The notes under the pieces were generated by a model that worked only from the letters and a program-made list of their open reading frames with translations, searched no databases and was not told where the DNA came from. A stretch of 64,000 bases of DNA from Pseudovibrio ascidiaceicola. Lineage in GTDB: Bacteria > Pseudomonadota > Alphaproteobacteria > Rhizobiales > Stappiaceae. Shown one piece after another: positions 16,121 to 26,129 of this stretch. The position numbers were made by a program, and so were the translations under genes. The first letter of the stretch is position 1. The number at the start of each line of letters is the position of its first letter. The DNA lies in the NCBI RefSeq assembly GCF_900114245.1, contig NZ_FOSK01000019.1:23368-87367 (forward strand). Direction: 5' to 3'.

Positions 16121-16582
16121 CTACTTACCGGCCTTGCCTTCGAGCACGTCATCAACGTCAACGAAGGTGTTCTCAACCAGTGGCTTGGCTTCGGTCTGAG
16201 GCACATGACACTGGGTGCAGAAGAAACGGCGAGGGGATACAGACGCCAGGAACTGATTATCACGGTTCATAAAGTGCGTGATAGAGATCATTGGTGCCTG
16301 AGACTTTTCAATTGCCGTACGGCTGTGACAAGTCATGCATTTGTTCAGGCGCTTGTCGATCTGGTAGCCGTCGATCTTGTGAGGGATCAATGGTGGCTGC
16401 TCAGGGTAGTTACGCACCTGACGCTCGTCGGAGTTCACGACTTTCGGGATCCGCGGTGCGGCATCCTGAGTCAGGATGTCCGCGTTGCGCATTTCGGAGA
16501 TGGTGTCAGCAGCAAAAGAGCTTGCTCCACCAAAGACAGACACAGCGATAAGGCTGGCTACAAGGAGTTTCAGAAGTTTCAT
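16121..16582 (-). CDS. napB: Dihaem c-type cytochrome NapB
   Basis: A 153-residue small subunit of periplasmic nitrate reductase with a Sec signal peptide ([16 protein letters not shown]) and two haem-binding sites, CMTCH and CTQCH. It passes electrons from NapC to NapA. ATG 16582 is chosen because the signal peptide starts here and GAGG stands upstream; an upstream in-frame start would overlap napA. napA ends 8 bases before it. Confidence 0.94.
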   Translation of the reverse strand: MKLLKLLVASLIAVSVFGGASSFAADTISEMRNADILTQDAAPRIPKVVNSDERQVRNYPEQPPLIPHKIDGYQIDKRLNKCMTCHSRTAIEKSQAPMISITHFMNRDNQFLASVSPRRFFCTQCHVPQTEAKPLVENTFVDVDDVLEGKAGK

Positions 16583-16590
16583 GGCGTACC

Positions 16591-19089
16591 TCACACGGCT
16601 ACGATCTTGACCGCGCACTTCTTATAGTCGGTCTGTTTTGAAAGAGGATCTGTTGCATCCAGTGTCACCTTGTTGATGAGCTGGCTTGCATCAAAGAACG
16701 GCACGAACACGAGGCCTTTTGGCGGCTTGTTACGGCCACGGGTCTCGATGCGTGTTGTGATTTCACCGCGACGGGAAACAACGCGCACTTCAGAACCACG
16801 ACGCAGACCTTTTGCTTTTGCATCGTCAGGATGCATGTAGCACAGAGCATCTGGAACAGCTTTGTACAGCTCAGGAACGCGCTGGGTCATGGAACCAGTG
16901 TGCCAGTGTTCAATCACACGGCCTGTGCAGAGCCAGAAATCGTATTCTTCATCCGGGCTTTCTGCTGGCGGCTCGTAAGGAAGCGCGAAGATGCGTGCCT
17001 TGCCGTCTTTATGACCGTAGAACTCGTAGCCCTTGCCTTCGCCAACGTATGGGTCAGACCCTTCGCGGAAGCGCCACTGAGTTTCTTTGCCATTCACAAC
17101 AGGCCAACGCAGGCCACGTTCTTCGTGGTAACGCTCGAACGGTGCCAGATCGTGACCATGGTCACGGCCAAAGGCTGCGTATTCTTCGAACAGACCTTTT
17201 TGAATGTAGAAGCCGAAGTCGTTGGACTCGTCGTTCTTGTACTCATCGCTGGTTTCAGAAAGCGGGAACTTGTCGACGTTGCCGTTTGCGAACAGGATGT
17301 CGAACAGAGTTTTGCCGCGTACTTCTGGCTGCTTTGCGATCAGTTCTTCAGGCCAAACTTCTTCAACTTTGAAGCGTTTGGAAAACTCAACGGTCTGCCA
17401 AAGATCAGACTTTGCATCACCCGGAGCGGAAACCAACTGATGCCAGAACTGAGTACGACGTTCTGCGTTACCGTAAGCACCTTCTTTTTCTACCCACATT
17501 GCTGTTGGCAGAATAAGGTCAGCAGCCATTGCGGACACTGTTGGGTACGGATCGGAAACAACGATGAAGTTATCTGGATTTCTCCAACCTGGGTAGATCT
17601 CTTCAACAACGTTAGGGCCAGCCTGCATGTTGTTGGTGACCTGGGTCCAGTAGAAGTTCAGCTTGCCGTCTTTGAGCATACGGGACTGCAGAACAGCATG
17701 GTAACCTGGCTTTGCCGGGATAGTGCCGTCTGGCAGCTTCCAGATTTTCTCAGCGTATTTACGGTGATCCGGGTTCTTCACAACCATGTCTGCTGGCAGA
17801 CGGTGTGCGAAGGTACCAACTTCACGTGCAGTACCGCAAGCAGATGGCTGACCGGTCAGTGAGAACGGACCACAACCTGGCTTGGAGATTTTGCCGGTGA
17901 GAAGGTGGATGTTGTAGAACATCTGGTTGACCCAAACGCCGCGGGTATGCTGGTTTGCACCCATGGTCCAGAGGGACATAACCTTTTTGTCTGGATCAGC
18001 GTAAAGCTTTGCCAGTTCCAGCAGACGGTTTGCAGGAACACCAGACATCTTCTCAGCATACTCGAGAGTGTATGGCTTAACGAACTCTGCATACTCTTCG
18101 AAGCTGATTTCTTTAGAACCACCAGCTTTGTCAGCGTTTTTAGCTGCTTGCTGCAGTGGGTGCTCAGGGCGCAGGCCGTAACCGATGTCCTGATTGCCAA
18201 GGCGGAAGTTGGTGTGCTTGCTAACGAAGTCCATGTCCACGGCTTCGTTCTCGATGATGTAGTTTGCGATGAAGTTCGCAATCACGAGATCGGTCTGTGG
18301 AGTGAAGACCATTGGGATGTCAGCAAGGTCAAAGCTGCGGTGCTGGTATGTAGAAAGAACAGCAACTTTTACATCTGGGTTAGACAGACGGCGATCAGCA
18401 AGACGGGTCCAAAGAACCGGGTGCATCTCAGCCATGTTGGAACCCCAGAGCACGAATGCGTCTGCGTTCTCAAAATCGTCGTAACAACCCATTGGCTCAT
18501 CAATGCCGAAGGTCCGCATGAATGCGCCCACAGCAGATGCCATGCAGTGACGTGCGTTCGGGTCAATGGTGTTGGAGCGGAAGCCAGCTTTCCAGAGCTT
18601 TGCAGCTGCATAGCCTTCCCAAACAGTCCACTGGCCTGAGCCGAACATGCCAACCGCGTAAGGGCCGTTCTTCTTCATGGCTTCTTTTGCTTTAACAGCC
18701 ATGATGTCGAAAGCTTCGTCCCAGGATACTGGCTCGAACTCGCCTTCTTTGTCGTACTTGCCGTCGGTTTTACGCAGCAGCGGCTGCTCAAGACGGTCTT
18801 TGCCGTACATGATCTTGGAAAGGAAGTAACCTTTCACACAGTTCAGACCCTTGTTAACCGGGCTCTGAGCATCACCATGTGTTGCAACAACGCGGTCATT
18901 CTTGGTCGCAACCATGATGGAACAACCAGTACCGCAGAAACGGCAAGCAGCTTTGGACCATTTCAGGTCTGTTTTGCTTGCATCCGTTACAATGTTTGCT
19001 GCCTGCGCCGGAAGGCTTGCCCCGGCTGCGGCAGTTGCCGCTGCAACAGCCTGCGCCTTAATGACAGCGCGTCTTGTTAGTTTAATCAT
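16591..19089 (-). CDS. napA: Periplasmic nitrate reductase catalytic subunit NapA
   Basis: An 832-residue molybdopterin enzyme that reduces nitrate to nitrite in the periplasm. The N-terminus is a Tat signal ([11 protein letters not shown], cleavage after AQA near residue 31). The [4Fe-4S] cluster ligands are C49, C52, C56 and C84 (CRFCGTGC and NCVKG). The likely Mo-ligand cysteine lies in [10 protein letters not shown] near residue 150. ATG 19089 overlaps the napD stop in an ATGA, so the two are translationally coupled; the TTG at 19095 is a poorer start. Full length for the family with no visible damage. Confidence 0.96.
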   Translation of the reverse strand: MIKLTRRAVIKAQAVAAATAAAGASLPAQAANIVTDASKTDLKWSKAACRFCGTGCSIMVATKNDRVVATHGDAQSPVNKGLNCVKGYFLSKIMYGKDRLEQPLLRKTDGKYDKEGEFEPVSWDEAFDIMAVKAKEAMKKNGPYAVGMFGSGQWTVWEGYAAAKLWKAGFRSNTIDPNARHCMASAVGAFMRTFGIDEPMGCYDDFENADAFVLWGSNMAEMHPVLWTRLADRRLSNPDVKVAVLSTYQHRSFDLADIPMVFTPQTDLVIANFIANYIIENEAVDMDFVSKHTNFRLGNQDIGYGLRPEHPLQQAAKNADKAGGSKEISFEEYAEFVKPYTLEYAEKMSGVPANRLLELAKLYADPDKKVMSLWTMGANQHTRGVWVNQMFYNIHLLTGKISKPGCGPFSLTGQPSACGTAREVGTFAHRLPADMVVKNPDHRKYAEKIWKLPDGTIPAKPGYHAVLQSRMLKDGKLNFYWTQVTNNMQAGPNVVEEIYPGWRNPDNFIVVSDPYPTVSAMAADLILPTAMWVEKEGAYGNAERRTQFWHQLVSAPGDAKSDLWQTVEFSKRFKVEEVWPEELIAKQPEVRGKTLFDILFANGNVDKFPLSETSDEYKNDESNDFGFYIQKGLFEEYAAFGRDHGHDLAPFERYHEERGLRWPVVNGKETQWRFREGSDPYVGEGKGYEFYGHKDGKARIFALPYEPPAESPDEEYDFWLCTGRVIEHWHTGSMTQRVPELYKAVPDALCYMHPDDAKAKGLRRGSEVRVVSRRGEITTRIETRGRNKPPKGLVFVPFFDASQLINKVTLDATDPLSKQTDYKKCAVKIVAV

Positions 19090-19424
19090 GAGCAAGTCCC
19101 CTCGGGTTGCATGTCACCCTGATCAGAAATCACAATTGAATTGAGGTCGGTGGTGTCGGTTTGGTGGAAGATGAGCGAAGCGGTAACCACGCCATCTAAC
19201 TGCTGCATGTCACTCAAAGCGTTCGCAAGGTCGCGTTCGCTCGGTGTTTCCAGCGTCACAATTATCTTTGTTGAGTCAGATACTTCTGTAATTTCAGCAG
19301 AAGGTATCTGTTCAATCGCAGCGCATATCTGCTCTCGCTTGGCAGGCTCGGCCTGGAGCAGCACACTTGAAATGTGCCAGACCCCGGCTTCTTCTTCGCG
19401 CTCTACGGTTGTTGCATTACGCAT
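19086..19424 (-). CDS. napD: NapA Tat-signal chaperone NapD
   Basis: A 112-residue NapD-like protein, which binds the NapA twin-arginine signal and delays export until the cofactor is loaded. The ferredoxin-like fold is suggested by alternating [13 protein letters not shown] and [17 protein letters not shown] stretches. It starts 8 bases inside the end of napF and its stop overlaps the napA start, which shows a tightly coupled operon. The first about 10 residues ([10 protein letters not shown]) may be an extension. Confidence 0.9.
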   Translation of the reverse strand: MRNATTVEREEEAGVWHISSVLLQAEPAKREQICAAIEQIPSAEITEVSDSTKIIVTLETPSERDLANALSDMQQLDGVVTASLIFHQTDTTDLNSIVISDQGDMQPEGTCS

Positions 19425-19926
19425 TTGCTAAACTTTCTCGGCTCTGGTCGTTCATAGCGATCGCATCTACGGGGCAGGAAATGAGACAAGCTCCGCAGCC
19501 GTTGCATTGGTTTGCATCCAGCTGAATTTTTCCTGTAGGCGCGACACGCATATCGAACCGGAGGGCTCTTGGATCGCAGCTATCGGTGCAGGTCTGGCAG
19601 GAAACGCCCTTTTCAAGCAGACATGCCCCTTGCTGAATTTCTGCTGTGAGCCTCCAGGGTGCCGCAGTCAGATCAAACAGATCTTCTTCTGGGCACGCTT
19701 TTGCGCACTCTTCGCAGAACGTGCATTCTCCAACGCCGGTTTTGAGGTAAGGCCGATTATCCGCGCTGAACAAAATTACTTCCGGGCAGGCTTTGACACA
19801 TTCAAAGCAACCGGTGCATTTGTCTTCAATCCGCTGTTCCGTTGTCCAAGGCGGACGAACCGGGGTCACCACCTCTGGGGTAGCGCTTAAGCGGGTGAAG
19901 AATGCTCTGCGGGATAAGTTGGCCAC
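19417..19926 (-). CDS. napF: Ferredoxin-type protein NapF
   Basis: A 169-residue protein with four cysteine clusters for [4Fe-4S] centres: CTGCFECVKACP, CTFCEECAKACP, a third reading CQTCTDSCDP, and CNGCGACLISCP. NapF is cytoplasmic and helps mature NapA. The N-terminus SRRAFFTRL resembles a remnant twin-arginine motif, as is usual in NapF. It follows napE by 9 bases and overlaps napD by 8. Confidence 0.93.
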   Translation of the reverse strand: MANLSRRAFFTRLSATPEVVTPVRPPWTTEQRIEDKCTGCFECVKACPEVILFSADNRPYLKTGVGECTFCEECAKACPEEDLFDLTAAPWRLTAEIQQGACLLEKGVSCQTCTDSCDPRALRFDMRVAPTGKIQLDANQCNGCGACLISCPVDAIAMNDQSRESLANA

Positions 19927-19935
19927 GACTACCTC

Positions 19936-20115
19936 TTAGAAGGACGGTGGGCCAAACAGGATCTGCGACATCCAGATAAGGAAGCCGTATCCGCCAACAG
20001 CTGCAGTCATCAGAACTGGCGCAAGAACAACTGCCAGAAACAAGAATGCTGCTCTCTCGCGGCCTTTACTCACTGCTGGAGCGGTGGTCTGGGTATTTTG
20101 GCTTAAGCCAGCCAT
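19936..20115 (-). CDS. napE: Small membrane protein NapE
   Basis: A 59-residue protein with a polar N-terminus (TQTTAPAVSKGRERAAF) and one or two membrane helices (LFLAVVLAPVLMTAAVGGYG). NapE is the first gene of many alphaproteobacterial nap operons; its role is unknown. ATG 20115 is chosen because GGAG stands 8 bases before it and family length fits; the longer frame to 20241 lacks family resemblance. Confidence 0.85.
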   Translation of the reverse strand: MAGLSQNTQTTAPAVSKGRERAAFLFLAVVLAPVLMTAAVGGYGFLIWMSQILFGPPSF

Positions 20116-20231
20116 GTGCGTACTCCGTACTAACAGCCGCCTCTTGCAGCTATTGATTGGAGCAGACACCGTAACGTTATACGTGCCCGCTCGTACGCGC
20201 AGGAACCTAGAGTAAATGTAAAAAGCACAAA

Positions 20232-20245
20232 TTGAGTGCAATCAA
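20232..20245. promoter_or_regulatory. FNR/FixK-type box upstream of napE
   Basis: TTGAG-tgca-ATCAA matches the TTGAT-N4-ATCAA consensus at 9 of 10 positions. It is centred about 123 bases before the napE ATG in an AT-rich region. This implies oxygen-dependent induction of napEFDABC by an FNR or FixK-type protein. The remaining 150 bases of the gap are AT-rich with no gene. Confidence 0.7.
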
Positions 20246-20442
20246 TTCCGGATTAGTAGATTTTTTCTCTTTGAGATATCGCAATATATAAGTGCATTCT
20301 GCATTTCTAATATATAATTTATATTAGAATATTCAAATATAATGAAATTTAATACTTAAGTGATCGCTTATATATATTTAACGCCGAAATTCTGCTGATT
20401 CACAGTAGCTTAACTAGCAGATTTCGTTAGGGCAGTCCTTAA

Positions 20443-20474
20443 CAAAACACGGCCTCCGCTAGGGGAGGCCGTGT
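20443..20474 (-). terminator. Terminator of the RND operon
   Basis: ACACGGCCTCC and GGAGGCCGTGT form an 11-base perfect stem with a 6-base loop; on the minus strand TTTTGTT follows. It lies just after the RND permease stop. Confidence 0.88.
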
Positions 20475-20486
20475 CGTAAGGTCCGT

Positions 20487-23400
20487 TTAGGCCTTTTCTA
20501 GAGGAAAACCCTCATGTTTTCTATCTTTGTCATTCTCTGGGGATTTTTCTAAAATCGCCAGTTTTTCCTCTGCTTCCAGAGCCTCTTTTCGCTCCAATTG
20601 CGCATATTCCAATGCCTTATCGCGTTTGCCGAAGAGAAATACGCGAATATCTTCCGCAATTGCGACCAGTACTGGAATCAGGATCAAAGTAATAAGTGTC
20701 CCGAAAATTTCCCCGTATGCCAGAGAGACCGCCGCCGGGATCAGGTATCTGGCCTGCTCTGAGGTTTCGCTCATGAGCGGCATTAGACCCGCGACTGTGG
20801 TTGCCGTTGTCAGGAAGATCGCCTGGAAGCGATCCATGCCACTGCGCTCCGTTGCCTCGATATGTTCTACACCATCCTCACGCAGGTGAAGGTAGTGTGT
20901 GACCATGACGAGAGAGTCGTTGACGATCACACCGATCAGCGCCAGCAGGCCGAAGATCGACATCATGCTGAACGGGATGCCCATAATGGCATGGCCGAGG
21001 ATTGCCCCGACCACTCCAAACGGAACCACGGACATGATGATCAACGGCTTGAAGTAGGACTTTAGCGGGATCGCCAACAGGACAAAGATGAGGAAACAGG
21101 TGATGAGAAGGGCGCGGTTCATATTCCCCTTAACTTCACCCATTTCCTCCAGCTCGCCACCCTGCTTAATTTTAACGCCGGGATACTTCTGTTGTAGTTG
21201 GGGCACAACGGAGGTGAAGATATCCTGACCCAGCTCAGCAGGAGCAACGATCTGTTTATTGATGTCAGCTTCGATTGTGGCGACCTGATCGCCGTTTCTG
21301 CGGTACACGTATCCGGGTACATAGCGTGCTTCGATATTGGCAACTGATTGCAGTGTGACCCAGTTGTCGTTGGCACCGCGCAGGCGGGACTGCAAAAGGT
21401 CCTCAATGGCATCACGAGCATCCAGCGTGTTGCGAACAATCACGCGAACCTCTGAGTCACCACGCTGGATGCGCTGTGCCTCCCCGCCACCAAACTGGTG
21501 CGCCACCTGACTTGCCAGTCGCTCCGGCGTAAAGCCAAGATGACGAGCTTCTGGTTTCAGTGTCAGGCGAAGTTCTGGCTGACCTGCTTTGAACGTGTCG
21601 CGCAGGTTGTTGACACCGGCTCGTTTACCAAGTTCTGCCATGAGCTCTTCACTCGCCAGCTGCAACTGCTCAGAATTTTCGCCAAACAAACGGATCTTGA
21701 ACCCGCCACCGATCGCTTCAAAGCCCGAGAAGGTGAGTTTGGAAACACCTTCCAAAGTGCCGGTACGGTCCTGCCAGTCGCGCAGAATGTCACCTGTCTT
21801 TGCATCCCCGCGCTCGTCCAACGGGCGCAGCTCTGCATAGATGGTGGCATTTGTGCTGTCGGATACGATGCGGAAGATGTTCTGGAACACACCGCCCACG
21901 TCCGGCTGTTGCTCGGCATATTGCCGGTCAACAGCACTTGCGATGTTTTCAATCGTGGAGATGTTGCTCTGTGTCAGCTCAAATGGTGCACGTGGGTCCA
22001 TCTCCATGTTCACCACGATGTACTGACCGGGAATTTCCGGAAAGAACACAGAGTGGATTTTGCCCTTCCACATCAGGCCGAACACAAGCACTGCTGCAGA
22101 TATGAAGCCAACCAGAACCGCATATCGCTGTCGGATAGCCCATCTAAGCACCGGGAAATAGACCGTATCACGGAACCAGAACAAGCCACCGCGAGTCACG
22201 CCCTGCACCTTGCCCCAGCTGCGGGAGAAGATGTTCTGCTTCTTCTCTTCCAAGGAGATGTATGCGAGGTGAGCGGGCAGAATGAACTTGCTCTCGAACA
22301 GCGAGAACAACAGCGCCAGAATAACAATGCCTGAGAAGCTGCCGAGGATCTTACCCAGCTCACTGTTCATCAGAAGCATTGGGAAGAATGCCGCTGTTGT
22401 TGTCAGTACGCCAAATATCGTCGCAACGGCTACTTTGTGTACGCCCGCAGCCGTGCCTTTGCGTGGGTCTGCATAGCGTTTGCGCTGCTCAAAGACACTT
22501 TCACCGACCACGACTGCATCATCGACAAGAATGCCGAGCGCGATGATGAGACCGAATGTTGTGATGTCGTTGAGCGAATAATCCACCCAGCCAGTCGTCG
22601 CCACAGCAAATGCACCAGCTAATGAGATTGGAATACCCATGGCGACCCAGAAGGCCAGCTTCATGTTGAGGAACAGCGACAGGATCAACACCACCAAAGC
22701 CAGCCCCTGAAATGCGTTGGAGCTGAGAAGAGTCAGGCGATCCTCGATGTAATCACTGGAGTTGCCCCAAATTCCCACCTGTACGCCAGTCGGCAGCGTT
22801 ATGCGGAAGTCAGCTATGATGGCCTGCACATCCTCTGAGACATTAATAAGGTTGTCTTTGCGGCCAATCAGAACTTCCAGCCCAACGGACTCTTTGCCGT
22901 TGAAGCGTGCTTCCATATCAATGTCAGCAAAGGCGTCTTCCACCTTGGCAATATCGCCAAGAGTGGTTGTGGTGCCGTCTTCCCACTCGATGATCGGAAT
23001 GCGTTCAAAGTCGGCTTTATAATAGGCCTGTGTATCTGCTCGCAAAGAGATGTAGCCGCTCTCTGTCTTCAGCGTTCCGCCATAGAAGTAAAGAGAAGAC
23101 TCGCGGATGCGGTTCATGACCTGCTCAGGGGTCAGGTTTAGACGTTCCAGCGTGTACGGTTCTAAACCGATCTTGATCTGCTCGGTCTGCAAACCCCATT
23201 GCTTGAGACGGGAAACCTCCGGGCTGGCCAGCAGCTTGTTGCGCAGTTGGCGGGCTATGCGTTGCAGGGTTTTGAAATCCGCATCGCCGTAGACCTGCAC
23301 AAACATGGCTGGCATATCCATGCTCTCTTTTTCAATGACAGGCCGTTCTGCTTTCTTGGGCAGATTGTAGATGCCATCAATTTTCAAGCGGATGTCATCC

Positions 23401-23717
23401 AGCAGGGTGGATAGCTTGGTATCGCTTGTCTTTTGGACGGAAACAACAGACGAGCCCGGCTGTGAAATTGAGCTGATGTTTTTGACGCCGCTCAGGCCTT
23501 CCAATGCTTTTTCTACTTTGCGGGTGATTTGCTTATCAACCTGCTCGGTGTAGCCGTTGGGTAGTTCCGTCGTGATGGTCACAGTATCCGCAGGCAGCTT
23601 GGGAAAGCCCTCGATGCGGATGTTCATGAGAGAAGACACCCCGACAATCAGGATGAACGCCATGATGAGGTTTGCTGCGACCGGGTTGCGAATAAACCAG
23701 TTTGTGAGCCAGGCCAT
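20487..23717 (-). CDS. RND efflux transporter permease subunit
   Basis: A 1076-residue inner-membrane RND pump of the AcrB/hydrophobe-amphiphile type. An N-terminal helix (NLIMAFILIVGVSSLMNI) is followed by a large periplasmic loop, membrane helices carrying GILVDDAVVVGE in the first half, and a second half with the same plan (LALIGVIVNDSLVMV). The substrate is not readable; drugs, bile or host compounds are possible. It starts 3 bases after the stop of the adaptor gene. Regulation is probably by the divergent TetR. No outer-membrane factor gene is next to it, so a TolC from elsewhere is assumed. The C-terminal tail after the last helix is charged and long. Confidence 0.92.
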   Translation of the reverse strand: MAWLTNWFIRNPVAANLIMAFILIVGVSSLMNIRIEGFPKLPADTVTITTELPNGYTEQVDKQITRKVEKALEGLSGVKNISSISQPGSSVVSVQKTSDTKLSTLLDDIRLKIDGIYNLPKKAERPVIEKESMDMPAMFVQVYGDADFKTLQRIARQLRNKLLASPEVSRLKQWGLQTEQIKIGLEPYTLERLNLTPEQVMNRIRESSLYFYGGTLKTESGYISLRADTQAYYKADFERIPIIEWEDGTTTTLGDIAKVEDAFADIDMEARFNGKESVGLEVLIGRKDNLINVSEDVQAIIADFRITLPTGVQVGIWGNSSDYIEDRLTLLSSNAFQGLALVVLILSLFLNMKLAFWVAMGIPISLAGAFAVATTGWVDYSLNDITTFGLIIALGILVDDAVVVGESVFEQRKRYADPRKGTAAGVHKVAVATIFGVLTTTAAFFPMLLMNSELGKILGSFSGIVILALLFSLFESKFILPAHLAYISLEEKKQNIFSRSWGKVQGVTRGGLFWFRDTVYFPVLRWAIRQRYAVLVGFISAAVLVFGLMWKGKIHSVFFPEIPGQYIVVNMEMDPRAPFELTQSNISTIENIASAVDRQYAEQQPDVGGVFQNIFRIVSDSTNATIYAELRPLDERGDAKTGDILRDWQDRTGTLEGVSKLTFSGFEAIGGGFKIRLFGENSEQLQLASEELMAELGKRAGVNNLRDTFKAGQPELRLTLKPEARHLGFTPERLASQVAHQFGGGEAQRIQRGDSEVRVIVRNTLDARDAIEDLLQSRLRGANDNWVTLQSVANIEARYVPGYVYRRNGDQVATIEADINKQIVAPAELGQDIFTSVVPQLQQKYPGVKIKQGGELEEMGEVKGNMNRALLITCFLIFVLLAIPLKSYFKPLIIMSVVPFGVVGAILGHAIMGIPFSMMSIFGLLALIGVIVNDSLVMVTHYLHLREDGVEHIEATERSGMDRFQAIFLTTATTVAGLMPLMSETSEQARYLIPAAVSLAYGEIFGTLITLILIPVLVAIAEDIRVFLFGKRDKALEYAQLERKEALEAEEKLAILEKSPENDKDRKHEGFPLEKA

Positions 23718-23720
23718 GTG

Positions 23721-24851
23721 CTAGTGCCCCGCTGGTGTTGGGGCAACATGCTGACCGGGTAAGAACGCGGCCATTGGCAGCTGAACAACGCGCTTCTCAT
23801 CAAGGTCTTGCAGTTCATTCGGCATCTTCACAATGATATCTGTATCATCACGGAAAACGACGGAAGCCTCAAAGCGTTGCAACTCGTCCTTGTTGTTTAG
23901 GAACCAGACGAACCCTTCCTGTGTGAGTGCAGTTGCAGGCAATTTCAGGCTGTCGTTGACTGTTTTGCTTTGCAGTTCAACTGTAACGAACTCGCCCGGC
24001 AGAACAGAGGTTTCAGGTGATTTCACGATTTCGAGGAAGAGTTGATAACGGCGCGATTTAGGATCAAGGAAGCCACCACCGCGCTGGATCTTTGCAATCC
24101 CGACCAGTTCCTTGTTGGCATTATAAATCTTAGCCGGAAATTCCTGCCACGCCTTTTCCAGCAGGTTCCATTGGGTCTGGTCAAGAGAGACCGTAATATC
24201 CAGTTGCTCAGCGTCCAGCAGGGTGAACAGCGTATCTCCGACAGAGATGCTCTGTCCGATACTCGCATGGCGTTTGGTGACGAAGCCGCTGAAAGGAGCT
24301 TTGATGGTGGTCGCGTTCACATCATACCGCGCGACTTTCACCTTCTGAACGGCGGCCTCCAGCGCCTTTTCTGCAACGCGCAGCTCCGGAATGTGAACAG
24401 CCATTTCCGGCGGATCTTCCTTCGGATTCACTGCACGCCAGTTTTTCAGCGCGAGCACATGCTTGTTCTGCTTTTTCTTCAGATTGAATTCTGCAGTTGA
24501 TTGCTGGTATTTGGCGTCTTCCAGTTGGGCGTCATAAGTGTGCTTTTCCAGCTGCGCCATCGGCTCGTTCTTGGAGACTTTCTTGCCTTCAAGTGCTTGA
24601 GGAGCAACGGACAACAGTTTGCCAGAGACCTGAGCCTTTAGATCAGCAGTCCAGCGTGGGCGGACTTCAGCAAAAACAGAAATATGGCCGGTGTTATCGC
24701 TTGCCTGTGCAGTCACATAGCTCACCACAGGCAGAACAACTTCATTTTCTCCGATGTCGACATCACTTGTGTCTTCCAGCGAAAGAACATAGGTACCGAC
24801 AGTTCCCAGTAGCACCAATGCTGCTGACAACCACACAATCCGTTTGGACAT
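23721..24851 (-). CDS. RND efflux periplasmic adaptor subunit
   Basis: A 376-residue membrane fusion protein. It has an N-terminal membrane anchor/signal helix without a lipobox cysteine, a lipoyl half-motif (KAQVSGKLLSV), a short coiled-coil hairpin (residues about 110-180), the second lipoyl half with TTIKAPFSGFVTKRHASIGQ, and a beta-barrel domain. It bridges the RND permease and an outer-membrane channel. It is the first gene of the operon and is divergent from the TetR gene. Confidence 0.92.
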   Translation of the reverse strand: MSKRIVWLSAALVLLGTVGTYVLSLEDTSDVDIGENEVVLPVVSYVTAQASDNTGHISVFAEVRPRWTADLKAQVSGKLLSVAPQALEGKKVSKNEPMAQLEKHTYDAQLEDAKYQQSTAEFNLKKKQNKHVLALKNWRAVNPKEDPPEMAVHIPELRVAEKALEAAVQKVKVARYDVNATTIKAPFSGFVTKRHASIGQSISVGDTLFTLLDAEQLDITVSLDQTQWNLLEKAWQEFPAKIYNANKELVGIAKIQRGGGFLDPKSRRYQLFLEIVKSPETSVLPGEFVTVELQSKTVNDSLKLPATALTQEGFVWFLNNKDELQRFEASVVFRDDTDIIVKMPNELQDLDEKRVVQLPMAAFLPGQHVAPTPAGH

Positions 24852-24998
24852 TCAGTGCTCCTGAGCAATACGTTTCATAGAGGCAAGTTTCAGAGTTTGG
24901 TGAAGGCCTACGGAATGCCCGATTATCGCTGAGTGAATGCCTCGTAATCATCTCTGATCTTGATTTGTGAGACGATTGTGTATCATAATGAATATATG

Positions 24999-25016
24999 TG
25001 AGACAAGTACGTCTCA
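24999..25016. promoter_or_regulatory. Palindromic operator between TetR and RND genes
   Basis: TGAGAC-aagtac-GTCTCA is an 18-base palindrome, itself symmetrical in the spacer. It ends 18 bases before the TetR start, so binding would block the TetR promoter and probably the divergent efflux promoter. A second half-site, TGAGAC, lies 32 bases upstream at 24967-24972. Confidence 0.75.
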
Positions 25017-25034
25017 TAAAATGAGGGTAAAATA

Positions 25035-25616
25035 GTGTTGCGTGATAAAAGGGCTGTTAAGTCCCGCAGGGCCCTGATCGAAGCCGGGTTGGCTGAATTG
25101 CCAGAAAATCCAATGGCTTCACTAACGGAAATCGCAGAGATAGCCGGGATTGGTCGCGCCACGCTGTACCGACACTTTGCCTCTCGGGAAGCGTTGATTG
25201 AAGAAGTCCTGAAGGTCAGCTTTGAGGACATTATTCAGGCGCTGACGCCTATGGAGAAAGAAGGTCTTCGCGGGAAACAAGCGATGATGCGGGCTGTTGA
25301 GCTGATGCTTCCACTCGCGGACCGGTTGCGTTTTCTCTCCTCTTTCTGGCTGGATGGGGAGCGTGTGCTGAGTAAGGATCCACGCTATGCCTTTATGGAA
25401 AAAGAAACAATCATCACGGTTGAGCAAGCCAAAGAAGACGGCGATATTCGCAAGGAGCTGCCAACGCGGTGGGTGATGAACACCTACGATGCGCTCATCT
25501 TCTCAGCATGGGATATGATCGTGAAAGAAAAGGCGGATATCCATGAGGTCACGGCTTTGCTTATGACGACCTTCTTTGACGGTGTTGGACCAAAACCCTC
25601 CAAAACTCAGGAGTGA
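25035..25616 (+). CDS. TetR family transcriptional regulator
   Basis: A 193-residue TetR protein. The N-terminal helix-turn-helix reads SLTEIAEIAGIGRATLYRHF (residues about 32-51), followed by an all-helical ligand-binding domain. It starts with GTG 25035 preceded by GAGGG. It is divergent from the RND efflux operon with a perfect palindrome between them, so it most likely represses that operon and itself. Its 3' end overlaps the convergent thioesterase by 10 bases. Confidence 0.9.
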   Translation: MLRDKRAVKSRRALIEAGLAELPENPMASLTEIAEIAGIGRATLYRHFASREALIEEVLKVSFEDIIQALTPMEKEGLRGKQAMMRAVELMLPLADRLRFLSSFWLDGERVLSKDPRYAFMEKETIITVEQAKEDGDIRKELPTRWVMNTYDALIFSAWDMIVKEKADIHEVTALLMTTFFDGVGPKPSKTQE

Positions 25617-26053
25617 TCAAGCCGCGCATCGCGTTGTGGCGCGCGTTTGAAAGGGCCGGTGGCCGTTGCAATCAGCTGATCATTCTCGTCAAACAACTCC
25701 GCCTCGGCAAAGAGTGTTGATTTGCCGCCTCCAGTTACTTTGCCTTTTGCAACTAATCGTTTGCAGATGGCTGGCGCGAGGAAGTTGACGGTGAGAGACA
25801 GCGTTACGAACGGTTGTTTACCTGTGGGATCCACCGTTGCACTGCAAGATCCACCGCAGGCATTATCCAACAACATGGTCACAATCGCCCCATGTACCAC
25901 TCCACTGCGATTGGCAAACCGGGCATCAATATCCAACGCACAGATTGCCGTGCCTTCCTTTGGGAAAAGCTCCAGCTCATATCCGATAAACCGCTGAAAT
26001 TCGGTCTCATCGCGAATGGATATGGAATTGTCGGTGTTGGATGAGTATGTCAC
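25607..26053 (-). CDS. PaaI-type hotdog thioesterase
   Basis: A 148-residue hotdog-fold protein with the PaaI/4HBT signature HGAIVTMLLDNACGG and the SLTVNFLAPA strand. Such enzymes hydrolyse acyl- or aryl-CoA thioesters; the substrate is unknown. The tail overlaps the end of the TetR gene. There is no operon partner on the same strand. Confidence 0.87.
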   Translation of the reverse strand: MTYSSNTDNSISIRDETEFQRFIGYELELFPKEGTAICALDIDARFANRSGVVHGAIVTMLLDNACGGSCSATVDPTGKQPFVTLSLTVNFLAPAICKRLVAKGKVTGGGKSTLFAEAELFDENDQLIATATGPFKRAPQRDARLDHS

Positions 26054-26129
26054 GGCTGCCTAGCCCCTCCCACAGGTGCAAGGCATATCAATAACTTACT
26101 ACTCCCAAGAAATCCATTTGGCCTTCTGG

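Noticed and set aside
16831..17862. Long plus-strand ORF of 343 residues opposite napA
   Set aside because: It is the mirror of the strongly conserved napA frame, and its translation shows no family.
21498..22334. Plus-strand ORF of 278 residues inside the RND gene
   Set aside because: Antisense to the conserved RND permease; no independent start signals or domain.
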